Shown here piece by piece: positions 51,684-63,215 of a stretch of DNA of 64,000 nucleotides. The position numbers and the translations under genes were made by a program. Numbering within the stretch: the stretch's first letter is position 1; each line of letters starts with the position of its first letter. Under the pieces are notes generated by a model. It saw nothing but the letters and a program-made list of their open reading frames with translations. It ran no database searches and had not been told where the DNA came from. This DNA comes from Symsagittifera roscoffensis (lineage: Eukaryota > Xenacoelomorpha > Acoela > Convolutidae), in NCBI RefSeq assembly GCF_963678635.1, contig NC_087065.1, positions 47,744,446 to 47,808,445 on the forward strand. Direction: 5' to 3'.

Positions 51684-52670
51684 TTAAAAAATGTTCGTTA
51701 ATAAGCCTGATGTGTAGCTTCTGTCAGACGTGCAGCATTTCCTCGCTGGACTTGTAGACTGAGTCTTTGTCTGACAAAGCAGTTTGACCGCTTTTCGTTG
51801 GTATTCTCGGCAATTCTTCTCGATACTTCTCTGATGAACTTCAAACTGCTGTCGCCAATTCCTCCAAGGCATTCCATTGCCTAAGGCTCGAAAATAAGGC
51901 AGGTCTGGATAATGTGATCGCTTTCGGTTTTCAGCCTCGCTGGCAATTGCTGGACCTTCGTTAGTGGCAAGTCTCTGATGCGAATTCGCTAAGCGATTTA
52001 CGCACGTAAAATCCCATGCCACTACTTTCCCTTATTTCCAGGACGATAAAGTGACACCATCAGGACGAATTCCGTTTTTCCTCAACAAGCCCAATGGTTC
52101 CAGTGTTGAAGGCAGGCCGGCGGCCGACAACAATAGCTTAATAAGGATATTACAATTGTTATGTCTTCGGAAAGGTGCTGCGATTTTTGAGCAAATGAGT
52201 GCGAATGCGCCATCGGTGTCACAGAAAGAGACGCAGACACACTTGAAAGTGCTCGCAATGGGGGCACCGAGTCTGTAACCAGTGGCAACGCAAAATTCAT
52301 CAATGGTTAAATCCAGCTGTAACGTTGACGATGGTAGATTGTCTATCCAATCTCCTGAACCAATACACGCACATCCCAGAAGACGACCTTTGTCTTGGTC
52401 ATTACACAGGGCTAGCAAGGACGAAAACTTCTTCCTGTATACGGGAGAGGTCCAGTTGCTCTGTTTGGCTGAATCGTCAGTAAGAATTACTGCACAAGAG
52501 GCTTTGTTCAACCAGATGTCGAGGGCTGACGCAAAACTATCAGTTGCGCACTGGGGGTGTAAGAGGACAGATAACTGCTGTGTGGAGACGAAGGAAGAGA
52601 GGAAGGCACTCGTAGCAATATCGCAGGGAGTCTGTATGCCGAAGCCTGCCATTCTCGTTGGCAGTGCCAT
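51684..52670 (-). pseudogene. LINE C-terminal fragment with PD...D nuclease-like segment
   Basis: Minus-strand frame beginning near the LPTRMAGFGIQTP segment (52640-52670) and running through NGIRPDGVTL and, after an in-frame TAA at 52032, WDFTCVNRLA. The LPTR..G.GI...., RPDGVTL..W and WD.TCV pattern is shared by a widespread group of invertebrate non-LTR elements; RPD followed by WD could be the PD...D of a restriction-like endonuclease. The reverse transcriptase core is absent. Confidence 0.7.
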
Positions 52671-52829
52671 CTGTGACCATTGATTGGTGGCAAAGGCGAC
52701 ATTCGTAATCTTCTCGAATTCTGTTCAGATGGTTTCTGTGATAGTTACAGAGGAGGTTTGTTTGGTTTTGTACAAAATAAGATTTTAATCAGTTATTATC
52801 GAGTGGTCATCAAATAAATATGGAAAGTT

Positions 52830-53126
52830 CTACGTTTTTCTGATTGTCCAGGGTTTCCTCGTTTTCATCACACAAAACAGCGAAGAGCTTTCCAGCTCTG
52901 TTGCTATAAACGTGTCATGTAATCTTGACAACGGTATCCAAAAAGTTTCAGCCGCTCGAGATTCATTTGTCTTAATGTCATTATCGTTAATTAATGATGA
53001 CAGTTCTGAGGCATTATCTCCTTGAAACACTTTGAGTTTCCCGCACTCTTCCTTTTCTTGAAAAAGTGTTTCAACCCACGACTTGGCTGCATACGTTTGA
53101 GCGCTTTGACCAGTATTTTCGAGCAT
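52830..53126 (-). other. Unrecognised 98-codon frame between two LINE pieces
   Basis: Open on the minus strand with no domain recognised. It lies between the LINE fragment at 51684-52670 and the 3' end of the LINE at 53216; it may be flanking sequence of either insertion. Confidence 0.25.
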
Positions 53127-53295
53127 TGATGTATGTACAAAACTCCAAAATTTTCGGAGTGATAGCCCCGAGAAAATTTTTTGTTTTTGTTAAAATTTTC
53201 CGACCTTCTGGTTTATAATAATAATAATAAAACAGAATTTAGGATACATCCATGGGAGTTAGCTCCCGAATCAAGTTTATGAGATCAATCATATT

Positions 53296-54078
53296 TTAGT
53301 TTAATGAGTTTAGTTTTTTGAAGTTTAAGCATCTTGTGCATCCGCAGTTGATTCTCCAGGTGCAGGTATCGACTTCATTGTAGATTTTCTCGTAGAATTG
53401 CCAGTACACTCTTGATATTTTTGGTTTGAACGAGTCACTTAATAGGACTTCATATTTCAGGTGATCGTGAAATATGTTTGCCAGGCTGCAGGCGCGTTGC
53501 CAGAAATCAGTTTCGCATTTATGAAGTCGAAAGTTCTTCGCGTTGAAACGTCTTGTTGTTTTCGGTCGATTTGATTCAGTGATTTCTATAAATCGCCACC
53601 ATTCCAGGTCGGTCTTTCCTCTTGGAATGTTCGCGAACAAAAGTAGTACATGCATTTCTTGGTAAAGAGACAAGGGAAGAATTTGAAGCGTGGTTAACCT
53701 CGATTTATAAGGAATTTGTTTATTAACAAGTATCCATTTCGTTGCTCTCTGTTGCACTTTTTCTAAGGTGGCAAGATCTTCCTTTGAGGGTTTCCAGACT
53801 GATGATGCATAGCTAACGATAGGTACTACATAGCTTTTATATGCATTTTTCCTGTTGTTCATGGTTGTGGCAGGTGATAAGTTTCTTTTGATGCCGTATA
53901 GGGCCTTCAGTGCTTTGCTCGCACGATTGTTTGCATGAGAAGTCCAGTTAAGATTTTTTGACATTATCATTCCAAGATCTTTAAGTTCGTTAGGCTGTTC
54001 GAATTTGTACGAGAATATACTTAGGTTGCACTCGCCCTTAATTACTAGTGTTTTGCTCTCGGTCATATTGAGGCGCAT
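53296..54078 (-). pseudogene. LINE ORF2 C-terminal domain
   Basis: 260 codons in a shifted frame overlapping the RT piece by 16 bases. Contains LGMIMSKNLNWTSHANN (LG..I...L.W..H block), YGIKRNL, VVPIVSYASSVWKPS and a Cys-rich end (NCGCTRC). Confidence 0.88.
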
Positions 54079-55200
54079 TTCATTGGTTTCACACCACTTC
54101 CAGACTTTCTAATATCGATGTGCAGGGTAGTCGGGTCGGTGCCCATAATTTTATAGTCATCCGCATAGCCGTAGCACGATGACATGACACATTTTGGCAA
54201 GTCGTTGATGTATACTAAGAAAAGGAGTGGCCTTCGAATAGATCCTTGCGGCACTCCACTATAAATTGGCAGTTGGCTTGAGACCGAGCTGCCGATGCGT
54301 ACTGTTTGGGTTCGACCGGTCAGGTAACTTTTGATTAGATCCAGTATTGGGCCTGTTATTCCAGCTCTGCTGAGTTTTTCGATCGTTATATTGTGATTGA
54401 CTTTGTCGAAAGCCTTCAGTAAGTCGAGGTAAAATGACGCTAGGAAGTGGCAGTTGCTATTGTCAAAGTTCACAAACATTTTGTGCAGGTATTCGGTTAG
54501 GTTTGTTATAGATGAGCGTCTTTGCCGAAAACCGTGTTGAGATTGGGACAATACGGTGGATAGGATTGGGTACATTCTGTCGAAAATAAGTTTCTCGAGG
54601 ACTTTGGATACTGCTACGAGGAGGCTGATCGGCCTGTAATTATCTACCATTTGTTTGTTCCCTTCTTTGAATATGGGGATTATTTCGCTTGTTTTCCAGA
54701 ATGATGGGGAAAGAGCATTTGTTTGCAATTGTGTTTAATAAGAGATGCAGTGACTTTGGTAGGGAGTCTGATAATTTTTTCAGAAGGTTGTTCCCCATAC
54801 GGTCAAGTCCTTTGGCCTTGCTCTCGTCCAGCGATTAGAGAACGAGTTGTATTTCTAGTTCTGAGAAATGAATCATCGACAGCTTGGGCTGTCCCTCTGT
54901 GAGAGTATAATCGTAGTGATTCTTACTAAAAACGGATTGGAAGTACTGATTAAATAATTCGGCTTTTTCGATATCGGTATTAGCTGACTTATCGTCAAGA
55001 AATACTTCAGTTGGGATTGAGCTTGTTTTCATGATAGTTTTGAGGTATTTTTGGACGTTTGAGAAGATTCCAGACTTGAAAATTTCTGTTTCATGATTGC
55101 ATTGGTCAGCTGAGAGCGATAAGGACAATTCAGTTTGTAACTGCTGGATCTTTAGGGTATTTGTTTTACTTTGGCGTCTGAGAGTTTCTACTTTTTTCAT
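54063..55200 (-). pseudogene. LINE ORF2 linker and reverse transcriptase core
   Basis: NYRPISLLVAVSKVLEK, SQHGFRQRRS, LDLLKAFDKVNH, GVPQGSI and YGYADDYKI appear in order. The GVPQGSI block is followed by RRPLLF where LGPLLF is usual. The Asp pair of YADD is intact. Stops fall at 54835 and before 54728. Confidence 0.92.
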
Positions 55201-55299
55201 GAGGTTTGAGCTCGTAGGAGAAACCCAGGGCGCTAGATGTTTCCTATGTTGGGTTGTTCGGGGTATTTGTTTGACTATAATACCGTAGATCCAATTATA

Positions 55300-56150
55300 T
55301 CACTGATCTACCAGGAGATCAACGTTGCTGTAGCAGTATGGGTTGAAGTGGTGCTCTCGCACATATTCGTTGATTTCGTTCCAGTTGGCTTTTTTGAAGG
55401 CAAAGCCTGAAAAGTCGTACTTTTGGGAGGTTAGAGGGACTCTTTCGGGATTCATTTTGTGATTCATATGTAACTTTGAGCCGTAAGGTGGGTGATCTGA
55501 GGTGAAGTCGTTTTTGAGCCGATTGTCCATGTATACGTCTAGTATGATATCAGGATTGTTGCAGAGCAGGATATCCAGGCTCTTTCCAGTATCGGTTATG
55601 ATGAATTGTTCCAGGTTTAATTCCTGGAAGTTGTCTAGGATGCTTTGTTCGTACTCGCATTTTGATGAGAGTGATTTCCAATTTGTACACGAGAAGTTGA
55701 TATCTCCAACAATGACAAGATTTTGTATGCCTTGCTCGCGTTGTGTTGCTTTTATTAAGTTCAGCAATGATTTAAGTTGATCTAGTGACCATCGGTATGG
55801 GCTATACACAGGGGCACAATATATACAGCAGACAAGTATTGGTACAGATATCTTGAGTTGAACCATTACGCAGTCTTGCATGCCTGTATCAATGCGGTTA
55901 TGTGGTATGTTGGCGTTGATGCCAATTAGAACTTCTCCGTGTTTTGATAGACCGGCTTTTGAAGTTCTTTCAGATCGATAGAGTTCAAATTGAGGCAAGA
56001 ATATGGAGTTGTCTGTTATGTCGTTGGTTAACCATGTTTCGGTTAGGCAAAGTAGTTGGTATTGACAGCTTGTGTTTATCCATTTGCGAAGTTTGATCTT
56101 CGATTGTAGTCGAGTATGCTTCGGACGTTGTAGATGAGTAGGCTAGGAAA
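55300..56150 (-). pseudogene. LINE ORF2 endonuclease domain
   Basis: APE-type endonuclease: LTETWL near 56030-56050 upstream of the first Met at 55998, then IVGDINFSCTNW with the catalytic GD.N, and TSDHPP with the catalytic Asp-His pair. A stop at 55300 separates it from the next block. Confidence 0.88.
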
Positions 56151-56159
56151 GAGTTCTAG

Positions 56160-57068
56160 TCAATTGGAGATTGAGTTCTCCGTTTTTTCGGTTGCAACTG
56201 CTGTCCATCTGTTTTCTATTTTCTGGTAGAGTTTTCCATCGCGGATGCGCAGGTTTTGTTTATCGATGTTTTCGTTTATGAGCTCCCGCCGTTTTTGCAG
56301 TGCTTGATTTTCGAGTTTTGCTTCATCCACTGATAGCTCGCGGCTGACAAACACAGGTTTGTCATATGTTTTTAGGCGGCAAGCGGATGATAGTATTAGT
56401 CGTTTCTGCCAAATTGGGACTTTTACCAGTATGGTTCGGTCCTTGCCTTCCTGTCGTTGACCCATCCGGAACAGATCAACTATCTCTGGCACAATTTGCA
56501 TGTGCTCCACGATTTCTTTTACTTGTTGGAGGTCATTTTCTTGTCTTTTTCTTTAATCTTTGTCGTTTAGTTCAGGGATGCCGCGGATGCGGATTCCGTT
56601 TTGATTTTCTTGTTTCGGCGTTGCGTTTATCGGTACCTTGGTTTTTGCTTCTGATTTGATCTCATTTGGCTTCATTGTGGTTTGGGAGAACAGCGTTTTA
56701 ATCTCCTGTACGTTCTTTCTGAGTTCGTCCATATCCTCTTCAATCTTCTTGAATTGCTTCGGCGAGGTTTGTTCAGCGTCACTGACTGCTTTTCGGAGTC
56801 TCTCATATCCGTTGGAATCCACACATCTGTTGCAGAGTAGAGCAATGTTTTTTCCAAGTGTCGTAATACCATTGATTGCTGAATCGCTTAGGCTGGTACA
56901 GCTTTTCGTCAGGTGCATTTTGCAATTACACACGATGCAACAGAATGTATCTTCATTCTTTTTGATTTTTTGATGGCAAGTTTCGCATACGGAATCAGTG
57001 GTCATTTCACGATTTCGTGTCATATTTGTTTGGTGAGGACTCCGAGTCAAAAAACTCAAAGAGTACAC
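56160..57068 (-). pseudogene. LINE ORF1, PHD-like zinc finger, frameshifted
   Basis: Two overlapping pieces, 56553-57068 (171 codons) and 56160-56510 (116 codons), in different frames. The N-terminus has a Cys/His cluster (CETCHQK, CCIVC, H, C, CNRC) of the PHD-like type found in ORF1 of CR1-group elements, then a coiled-coil-like stretch and a basic C-terminal region, probably RNA binding. Confidence 0.8.
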
Positions 57069-57099
57069 TCATTTATATACTAATGTAGTAAAACTTCTT

Positions 57100-57940
57100 T
57101 GGTAAGTGGCAAATAAAATTCAACTGATTAACACTCGTGCTTTTGAAGAACAAGTAATAATAAGTTTTCATTTGTTAAGAACTCCCGCACAAAAATTGTA
57201 TATCAAAATTTTTGTATTAGATCTTAAGGAATCAACTTATCACAATGTGACATTCGACCAGAAATATGATTTGATCCCTTTAAACTTCCACGGTGAAAAA
57301 AAAGCTTTTAATCTTTAACTTCCCTGATGCAATAAGTTTTTTTTTGGTTAATAAGAGCATAGCGCTACTTGCATTTAAACCTTTTTCTAACAAAAACACT
57401 GATTCTCAGTAGGATCAACAACATTCAAGAACGTTAACGAATCAATTTTGAGATTCCTATTCTTCACTTGTGGCATTACTGTTGGGTCCTTAAAAAACAA
57501 CAATCTTTAAATTTTTAATGTGCATAAAATGTCTTAATGGCTACTTCACCATTGATTATTACTGAAACATACATTTTTCGAATTTTAGGCGATGTTCACT
57601 TCACTGGATTTATTATTTGACACCTCTAATTTTTCCTTAGCTCAAGAAAGTTTTAGATATTTTTAAAACTAAACAAAGTCTCCGATGCTACGATACTTAA
57701 GTTTTGATTTCCGAAATTTGATTTTTTTGAACTTTTTTCAACCATATTTTCCAATATTCTAATTCTCCAAATAATAACAAAAAGGAATGTTTGGATTTTT
57801 GATGTAAGCATTCTGCATCATCCCACGAGCTGCTTTTTATCAGCGCCGTCACAGATTATGATGCAAATTACGTACAAAATTTCAGCTCGTCAGCTTTTCC
57901 TTTTGTTCAAGTGCTATTGCTACTTTCACTTAAGTTGTAA
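57100..57940. other. Intergenic, no supported gene
   Basis: AT-rich. A 70-codon plus-strand frame at 57106-57318 includes gtgacattcgaccagaa (57246), identical over 17 bases to both arms of the inverted pair, but the flanks differ. No other feature. Confidence 0.4.
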
Positions 57941-57944
57941 CATT

Positions 57945-58920
57945 CGCCCGGAAGATACATATCGACGGAAAATAAAACTAAGTCCTAAGACGACTGGCTA
58001 ACGTCTAAACAGAGCTTTATATGCTTTCGCCGTCTCTACCAAGCCAGTACTTTCGGTGGTCTTTCTAACATCGGGTCGACAAAAAACGTTACTGCTTTCC
58101 GCTTCGGTCAAAACACTCAAATTAACTTAATTACATGCAGAAATAGTGAGCTCATGGCTGGGTCTCAGCATCCCCAGACCACGAGGTCACTCCTAAAAAC
58201 AAGGCTACTACTACTTATTGAATTATTATTGTTTTTGTTCAGTAGATAAAAATCATCATCTCCATCGAAGATGGATCAACCCTTTCCCCCAACTCCTAGC
58301 TTCTCATCCTAGTAAAATGATTTTAGATGTTAATTAAATTCAAATCAGGACATGACAGGGAATATAAAAGTTTATATAAGTCGATAAAAGTTTCAGTTCC
58401 GAGACCCCTCCGGATTCTTGAATCCGGATAAATAAGGCCCTTATCTTCTTTCCGGAAGGTTGGTATTCCATCCTTCACCGTTGTTCGCAACGGCCTTGCA
58501 ACTATTGTAGCGACACAATAGTTGCAACTCGGAACGGTCTCTGCTATTCCTGCAATCTGCTGTTGTCTCTCAATCACGATTTCCGTTGTTATCGTCAGCG
58601 CAACTATCGTTGTTGTGTTGCTTTTCAGCTTTTTTGCCAAAGTGGCCGTTTTTGACTTTTCTGAGAATTGTTACGTCATCACTTCGAAAATTTAAAATTT
58701 AGGAATTTCCGCATCCTTCAGCCTTCACGATTTGTCCAATCTGTCGAATAACGTTCTTATTCCTTCTAAATCGCCAATTCGGAAGGTTCGCTGCTAAAAA
58801 CTCGAAATCGCCGAATCTGCATTTTGATCCATTCTGGTCGAATGTCACATACTCCCCGGGCAGTCCGGTCAATGTCCTCATTGAATCTCGCAATGTTCGT
58901 AAAATAGGTACAGTGTCATC
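57945..58920 (-). repeat. Left-facing arm of the inverted pair, with degraded coding start
   Basis: Minus-strand counterpart of 50240-51185. Its 5' part has a 64-codon frame (58699-58893) with LTGLPGEYVTFDQNGSKC, vaguely like the end of ligand-binding receptor (ANF-type) domains; the likeness is weak. Downstream it reads as untranslated sequence. A second, opposite-facing trace of the same start lies at 51420-51490. Confidence 0.75.
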
Positions 58921-59707
58921 GAACAGAATTTACAAAATGCACGAAATTACTTTTATCCACGTCATATCGACTCACTGCAGAATATAAATGGCATCATACT
59001 ACATCACTATAGCCTCTTCAAATTCTTTCATTAATCTGCACATTGAGGATATGACCTAAGATAAAAACATATTTTGCGACTTCCAATGTCAATGTCTTGA
59101 TTAAAAACTTTTTCTCCTAGATTTAAAAGATGTTGGTTTGCAGGACAGTCCTGCCAACCAACAAGCTAAAATTATCCTACCATGCTTCTTCCCTTCGGAA
59201 ATCTCGCTTGTTATTGTCCTGAATATTAAAACTAAGAAACTCTGTGGTCAGAAAGAACAATGAAACAATCTCCCTCTTCGAGAGATTACCCAAGCCTTTC
59301 ATGTCACCACAAAGTGATCAGTTCTCCTAGCTAATTAAAAACAGTCATGCAGGCTGGAATATTTAAATATACTCCTTCACTCAAGCCTTTCTAAATAAAT
59401 AGTAAGGAAGGGTCTCTAAAGCCACTCAACTAAAATCAAAATGTAAATTTATAAATGCAACAATTTCAAAACTCAACTAAATGTTTCAGTTTTCAATTAC
59501 GACTTGGTTGCTTGGTTTCTCACTTGAGTTTCTTCACACACATAAAACAATTCTGAGTTTTAACTTTTTCTTCATCACTCCTTTGTTTTCTTCTTTTTCC
59601 GTCGTTTAGAAGTTCTAAAATTTCTAAATTCTTCTAATTTCGTCTCTTTTTGCATCTCGTTTTTCGGCCATTCGTCAATGTTCCATCACTTCCTCCTGTG
59701 ATAATGA
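58920..59707. other. Intergenic, flank of the GC-richer block
   Basis: No coding frame supported. Base composition becomes more C/T-rich toward 59560, and the GC-richer block begins near 59700. Confidence 0.4.
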
Positions 59708-61483
59708 CTATGCACTCTCAGTTTCTGTGTCCTGCAACACGTCGTTAGCTATCCTGACGCTGTTGGAAGCCGTCCTCCAACACTTCTGCTCTTCTACCCT
59801 CTGTTTGCAACAAGGTAGGGGATCCACGTTGGACTCGCTATTTCTCTCCAAATCTTCCTTCAACATCTCTGTCTTCTCCTTTCCACTACGTTCACTTGTC
59901 CTTGAAATTCTTTTCACAGCGGTGGTCACTGCATTCCGATGAGTAACGAGAGCTCGCTTGAAAGCTCCTGCTCCAATGTCCAGCTGATATTCACTGTACA
60001 CTCTGCCGTGATTCGACATATGCTTTTTAGCATATTCGTACAACCATGCAGTCATGTTAGCTCTGAACCATGGCATCAATCGTTTTCTTGCCCATATCTT
60101 CTTCACTTCCATCGGAATGTTGAGAATTTTGCACATTGTCTCAAAAAGATCTAAATCTTTTAGACAATCCAATTTCCGCAACTGTTCTCTCGTTGGCGCT
60201 TCCTGTCTATTGTTCTCTCTTACATGAGCTTCCAGCCATCGTATCGCCATCATAACTCCCACTATCACTATTGTTATGGGCTGTGATGAGTCTGGTAAAC
60301 CCATGGAGAGCAGCTCTCCAGAGTCCCAGATCAACATCAGATTACCACGCTTGGGATACCTCCAGGTCTTCAGCAAGCAGTGGCAAGGAAACTCGTCATG
60401 TGTCAACATGATGCTCCTCCAATTACGTTTTCCCGAAGCTTCCAGTAATGGTTCCACTTCCATCATCACTCGGTGGACTTCATCATTCTCGTCTACTGTA
60501 TTGTAATCTGTGACAGTTGATCCTCTCTGTTTCTGTCTCTCAAAGTCACTGAAGTTCCCGCTCACGTATCCCATGAACTTCTTTCCTAGTATTGATTCCA
60601 ACTCTTCCTTGGTCCTCTCTGGAACTTCTGAGAACATCTTACATAGCAACTCGTAAGATTTCTCGAATATTCTCGCCAGTCTCACACACTTCGGCACTGA
60701 AAAGGCTTGATCCACGATCGTTCTCGTACTCTTTACATCCACGGCTACAAAATGTACCGGGTATCTACTCTTGCCCATTGGAGCCAATGTCGAACCCACC
60801 AAATATCGTGCTCCTGATGGTCTACAATAAGTCTCACTGTGTCTGATGTTCATTTCCGTCTCGATCGCTTCCCCCCATTTTCCTATGTATTTCTGCTCGG
60901 TTTGCAGAACTCCTGGGAATACTTCCACACTGATGGCAGTGACCATCTCATGTCTCTGTTCCAGATTCAATAGAATCACGACATTCCCAAACAATATCGT
61001 CAACTGCTTGTGTTGTCTCTCTAGGGTTTTCACACAATCCAGACCTCCACACACGTGACCTTTTAGTCCACAGACTTCCGCCAGACAGCTACCAGGTTTA
61101 ACCCAGTCTTCTGGTCCCCAGCCAGGCAACTCCACTTTGTCTTCCCCGTTTCTCCTAGAGGCTGTTATCATCACATTATATATGATGTTAAGGTCACGCA
61201 GGTTACAGTCTGCATTCAGTTCCCTCTGCACGTCTTGTGTCGCCCGTAATATCGAGTCAGCGTTGGGACTAGGACACCATGATGGCCTCATCAATTCCCA
61301 CACTGCCATCAAGCTCGTTCTCAGTAATTCATCGGAGAATCCCAACCCAAACTCCACTCTTTTGTCGGATTTTGGTACGGAAGGTGCAGTCACCTCTTCT
61401 TCCAAGACCAGTCCCAATTTGGCCTGTGGATTGTTAATGCTCTTAATCGTCACAATTCTGGACGTCCAGAATCTTAGTAACAC
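59708..61483 (-). pseudogene. Unknown 591-codon open frame, block E of the GC-richer element
   Basis: Long intronless frame with ordinary protein composition, no domain recognised. A cysteine cluster at about residues 133-150 (C-x4-C-x6-C-x4-C with a His between) could bind metal. The C-terminal 60 residues are strongly charged. It begins inside block D: the frame is open from a TGA near 61528, overlaps the end of block D by about 50 bases in the -1 frame, and has no ATG at its head (the first usable codon is GTG). No reverse transcriptase, RNA polymerase (GDD), integrase, helicase or protease motif was seen. A viral structural protein is one guess; there is no positive identification. Confidence 0.5.
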
Positions 61484-62535
61484 CGCCTGCTCGTAATCGA
61501 AGAAGCAATCGCGCGTATGTCTTCACTCAGGAAAGGGTTGTACGCTATCCCTATGATTCCGGATACGTAGCTATACGATTTCTTCTTGATCGGTCCACAG
61601 TATTCACTGGACTTCGGCAGTGCCCCCATAGATTCTTCAGTGAGTCTCAGCTCCTTGTTTGAGAATCTCCTGATTTCGTCTATCTTTCTCATGGGTTCTA
61701 ATTCCTAGGGTTCTTTCATGTTCACCCTCATCGGTTTGCTTTGCTGCATATCCAGCAGTGCTAGCAAGAGTAAGGCTTTCGCTCGCTCATCGCCTTCCCT
61801 CAGCATCTTAACACAAGTGTTCAATGCAGGTACTGAAATCTGCTCTATCATGAATCGAATGAAACAGAGAGCGCCTCTCCGTTTCGCACACGCTACTGCT
61901 GCTCTCTCTTGGACTATCAGATCCCTCAGGTTCGTCATAAGGGAAACTTTCTCTTCTTTTGACCTCTTCCTTTCTTCTGAATCATACTCTTCGCGAGTTA
62001 GTCCCATCATGCACCAGGCAAACCTCAGTTGTAACTCTGTTCTTACGTAAGGTACTGCCACGAGAGCGTGTATTCTTGGCGTAGTCCTCATCTCTTCTTC
62101 GAAGTACCTTAGTACCACTGCTTTCCATGGAAGGCTCACCAACTGCTCCATCGTTTCTGCCTGTATCTCAGACGACGCTAAAGTCCCGCACGCCTTCTGC
62201 TTGAGGGTGGTGCCTTGCAACCTTGTCTCTAGATAACCCTCCATGGCACCTTTGTCTTCCAGAGCCATCACGTACCCTCTAGCCGAGTTTCGGTATTCCA
62301 ACATTTCCATGTATCCACCTTCAGGTTCATCTATCGACACAGCCTCCGATACTGTCAGTCGGTTGTATTCTACTGGTACTAGTTGTCCTGCGACATTTCC
62401 CTTTCCGTGATTCATGGGAGATGGCTTAAAGTCTTTCATTGTGCTCTCCCCACATTGGCTGAGTATTTCCATTTCTAAGGTTGCTCCAGTCAGAGTGCGG
62501 TCACTCCTTTTGGATTTATAACCTGTTGACTTCAT
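61474..62535 (-). pseudogene. Unknown open frame with one in-frame TAG, block D
   Basis: ATG at 62535 opens 276 codons to TAG at 61705-61707; the same frame then continues for about 76 codons to TAA at 61474. The TAG is followed by GAA TTA GAA, so either a nonsense mutation or read-through. The ATG overlaps a stop of the preceding frame as ATGA. The middle is helical and charged; no family recognised. Confidence 0.5.
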
Positions 62536-63215
62536 TCCCGCATGAGAACGGGTGGCACCATCGCTATATCAGTCAACATTTTATCTGTGCCAGGCAATTG
62601 ATAATCACCTTGTCCCAATTCCATGACCTCCTCGACTCGTTTCCTTTTCGCTTAGTTTACAGCTTTCATCGATATCTCCGAATCCACCTTCCTCTTTCCG
62701 ACTCACCTCGGTATCACTCTGCTGCCTAACTTCATTTTCATCGCATTGATCTTATCAATCACCAATTTTGATCGCATCGTCCCTCTCCTGGTTCTTGACA
62801 TTTACACCACCTCTCCTTTATCGTCCTGCGGTGTCATCTTGATGGGAGAATTCGCTTCACTTTCATCAGTGGCCGAGTCGATCAACAACTCATTCAGTCT
62901 TCCTTCACACTCATCAAGCTTGTCAAGGACTTCTCTCATCAAGGGTTGGTTGAGACCCGTTTTCAGAATGGACTGGGTCCCATAGCTCTGAACTACTGTC
63001 CAGACTTCTTCCATGAACGCCACTCTGTCCAATTTGCATCCCGTCCTACTCTCGTGGTCTCGATGATGTACTTCCCATTCTTCTTCGGGCAGCGTTCCCA
63101 AGAAAGGTACTCTGGCGACGCTAAAGATGCTCCTCCTGTCGATGCCCTGTCGTCTTCCCCACCAGCTTGACTTGCATATTGTTGCATGGGTTCTTCGGTT
63201 TGACGGCTCCCTCCC
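62535..63215 (-). pseudogene. Unknown frame, block B, broken by four stops
   Basis: Open from about 63215, overlapping block A by some 220 bases in its -1 frame, to TAA at 62802-62804, then the same frame with stops at 62703-62705, 62652-62654 and 62532-62534. The part before 62802 is acidic and helical (for example LDKLDECEGRLNELL). Between 62535 and 62651 it is open again for 39 codons. Confidence 0.4.

Larger units (their letters stand above)
53216..57068 (-). mobile_element. Nearly full-length non-LTR retrotransposon (CR1/Jockey-like), inactivated
   Basis: Two-gene LINE on the minus strand. Order: ORF1 (57068 down to 56160), then ORF2 with apurinic endonuclease (about 56150-55300), linker (55200-54835), reverse transcriptase (54728-54063) and C-terminal domain (54078-53296). 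The 3' end is a short run of TTA repeats near 53216-53231, as in many CR1-like elements. Stops and frame changes occur between every pair of blocks, so it is dead, but the motifs are well preserved, suggesting a fairly recent insertion. No target-site duplication was identified. Confidence 0.9.

Noticed and set aside
52051-52683. Plus-strand frames of 75 and 133 codons
   Set aside because: Antisense shadows of the LINE fragment, which alone shows family motifs.
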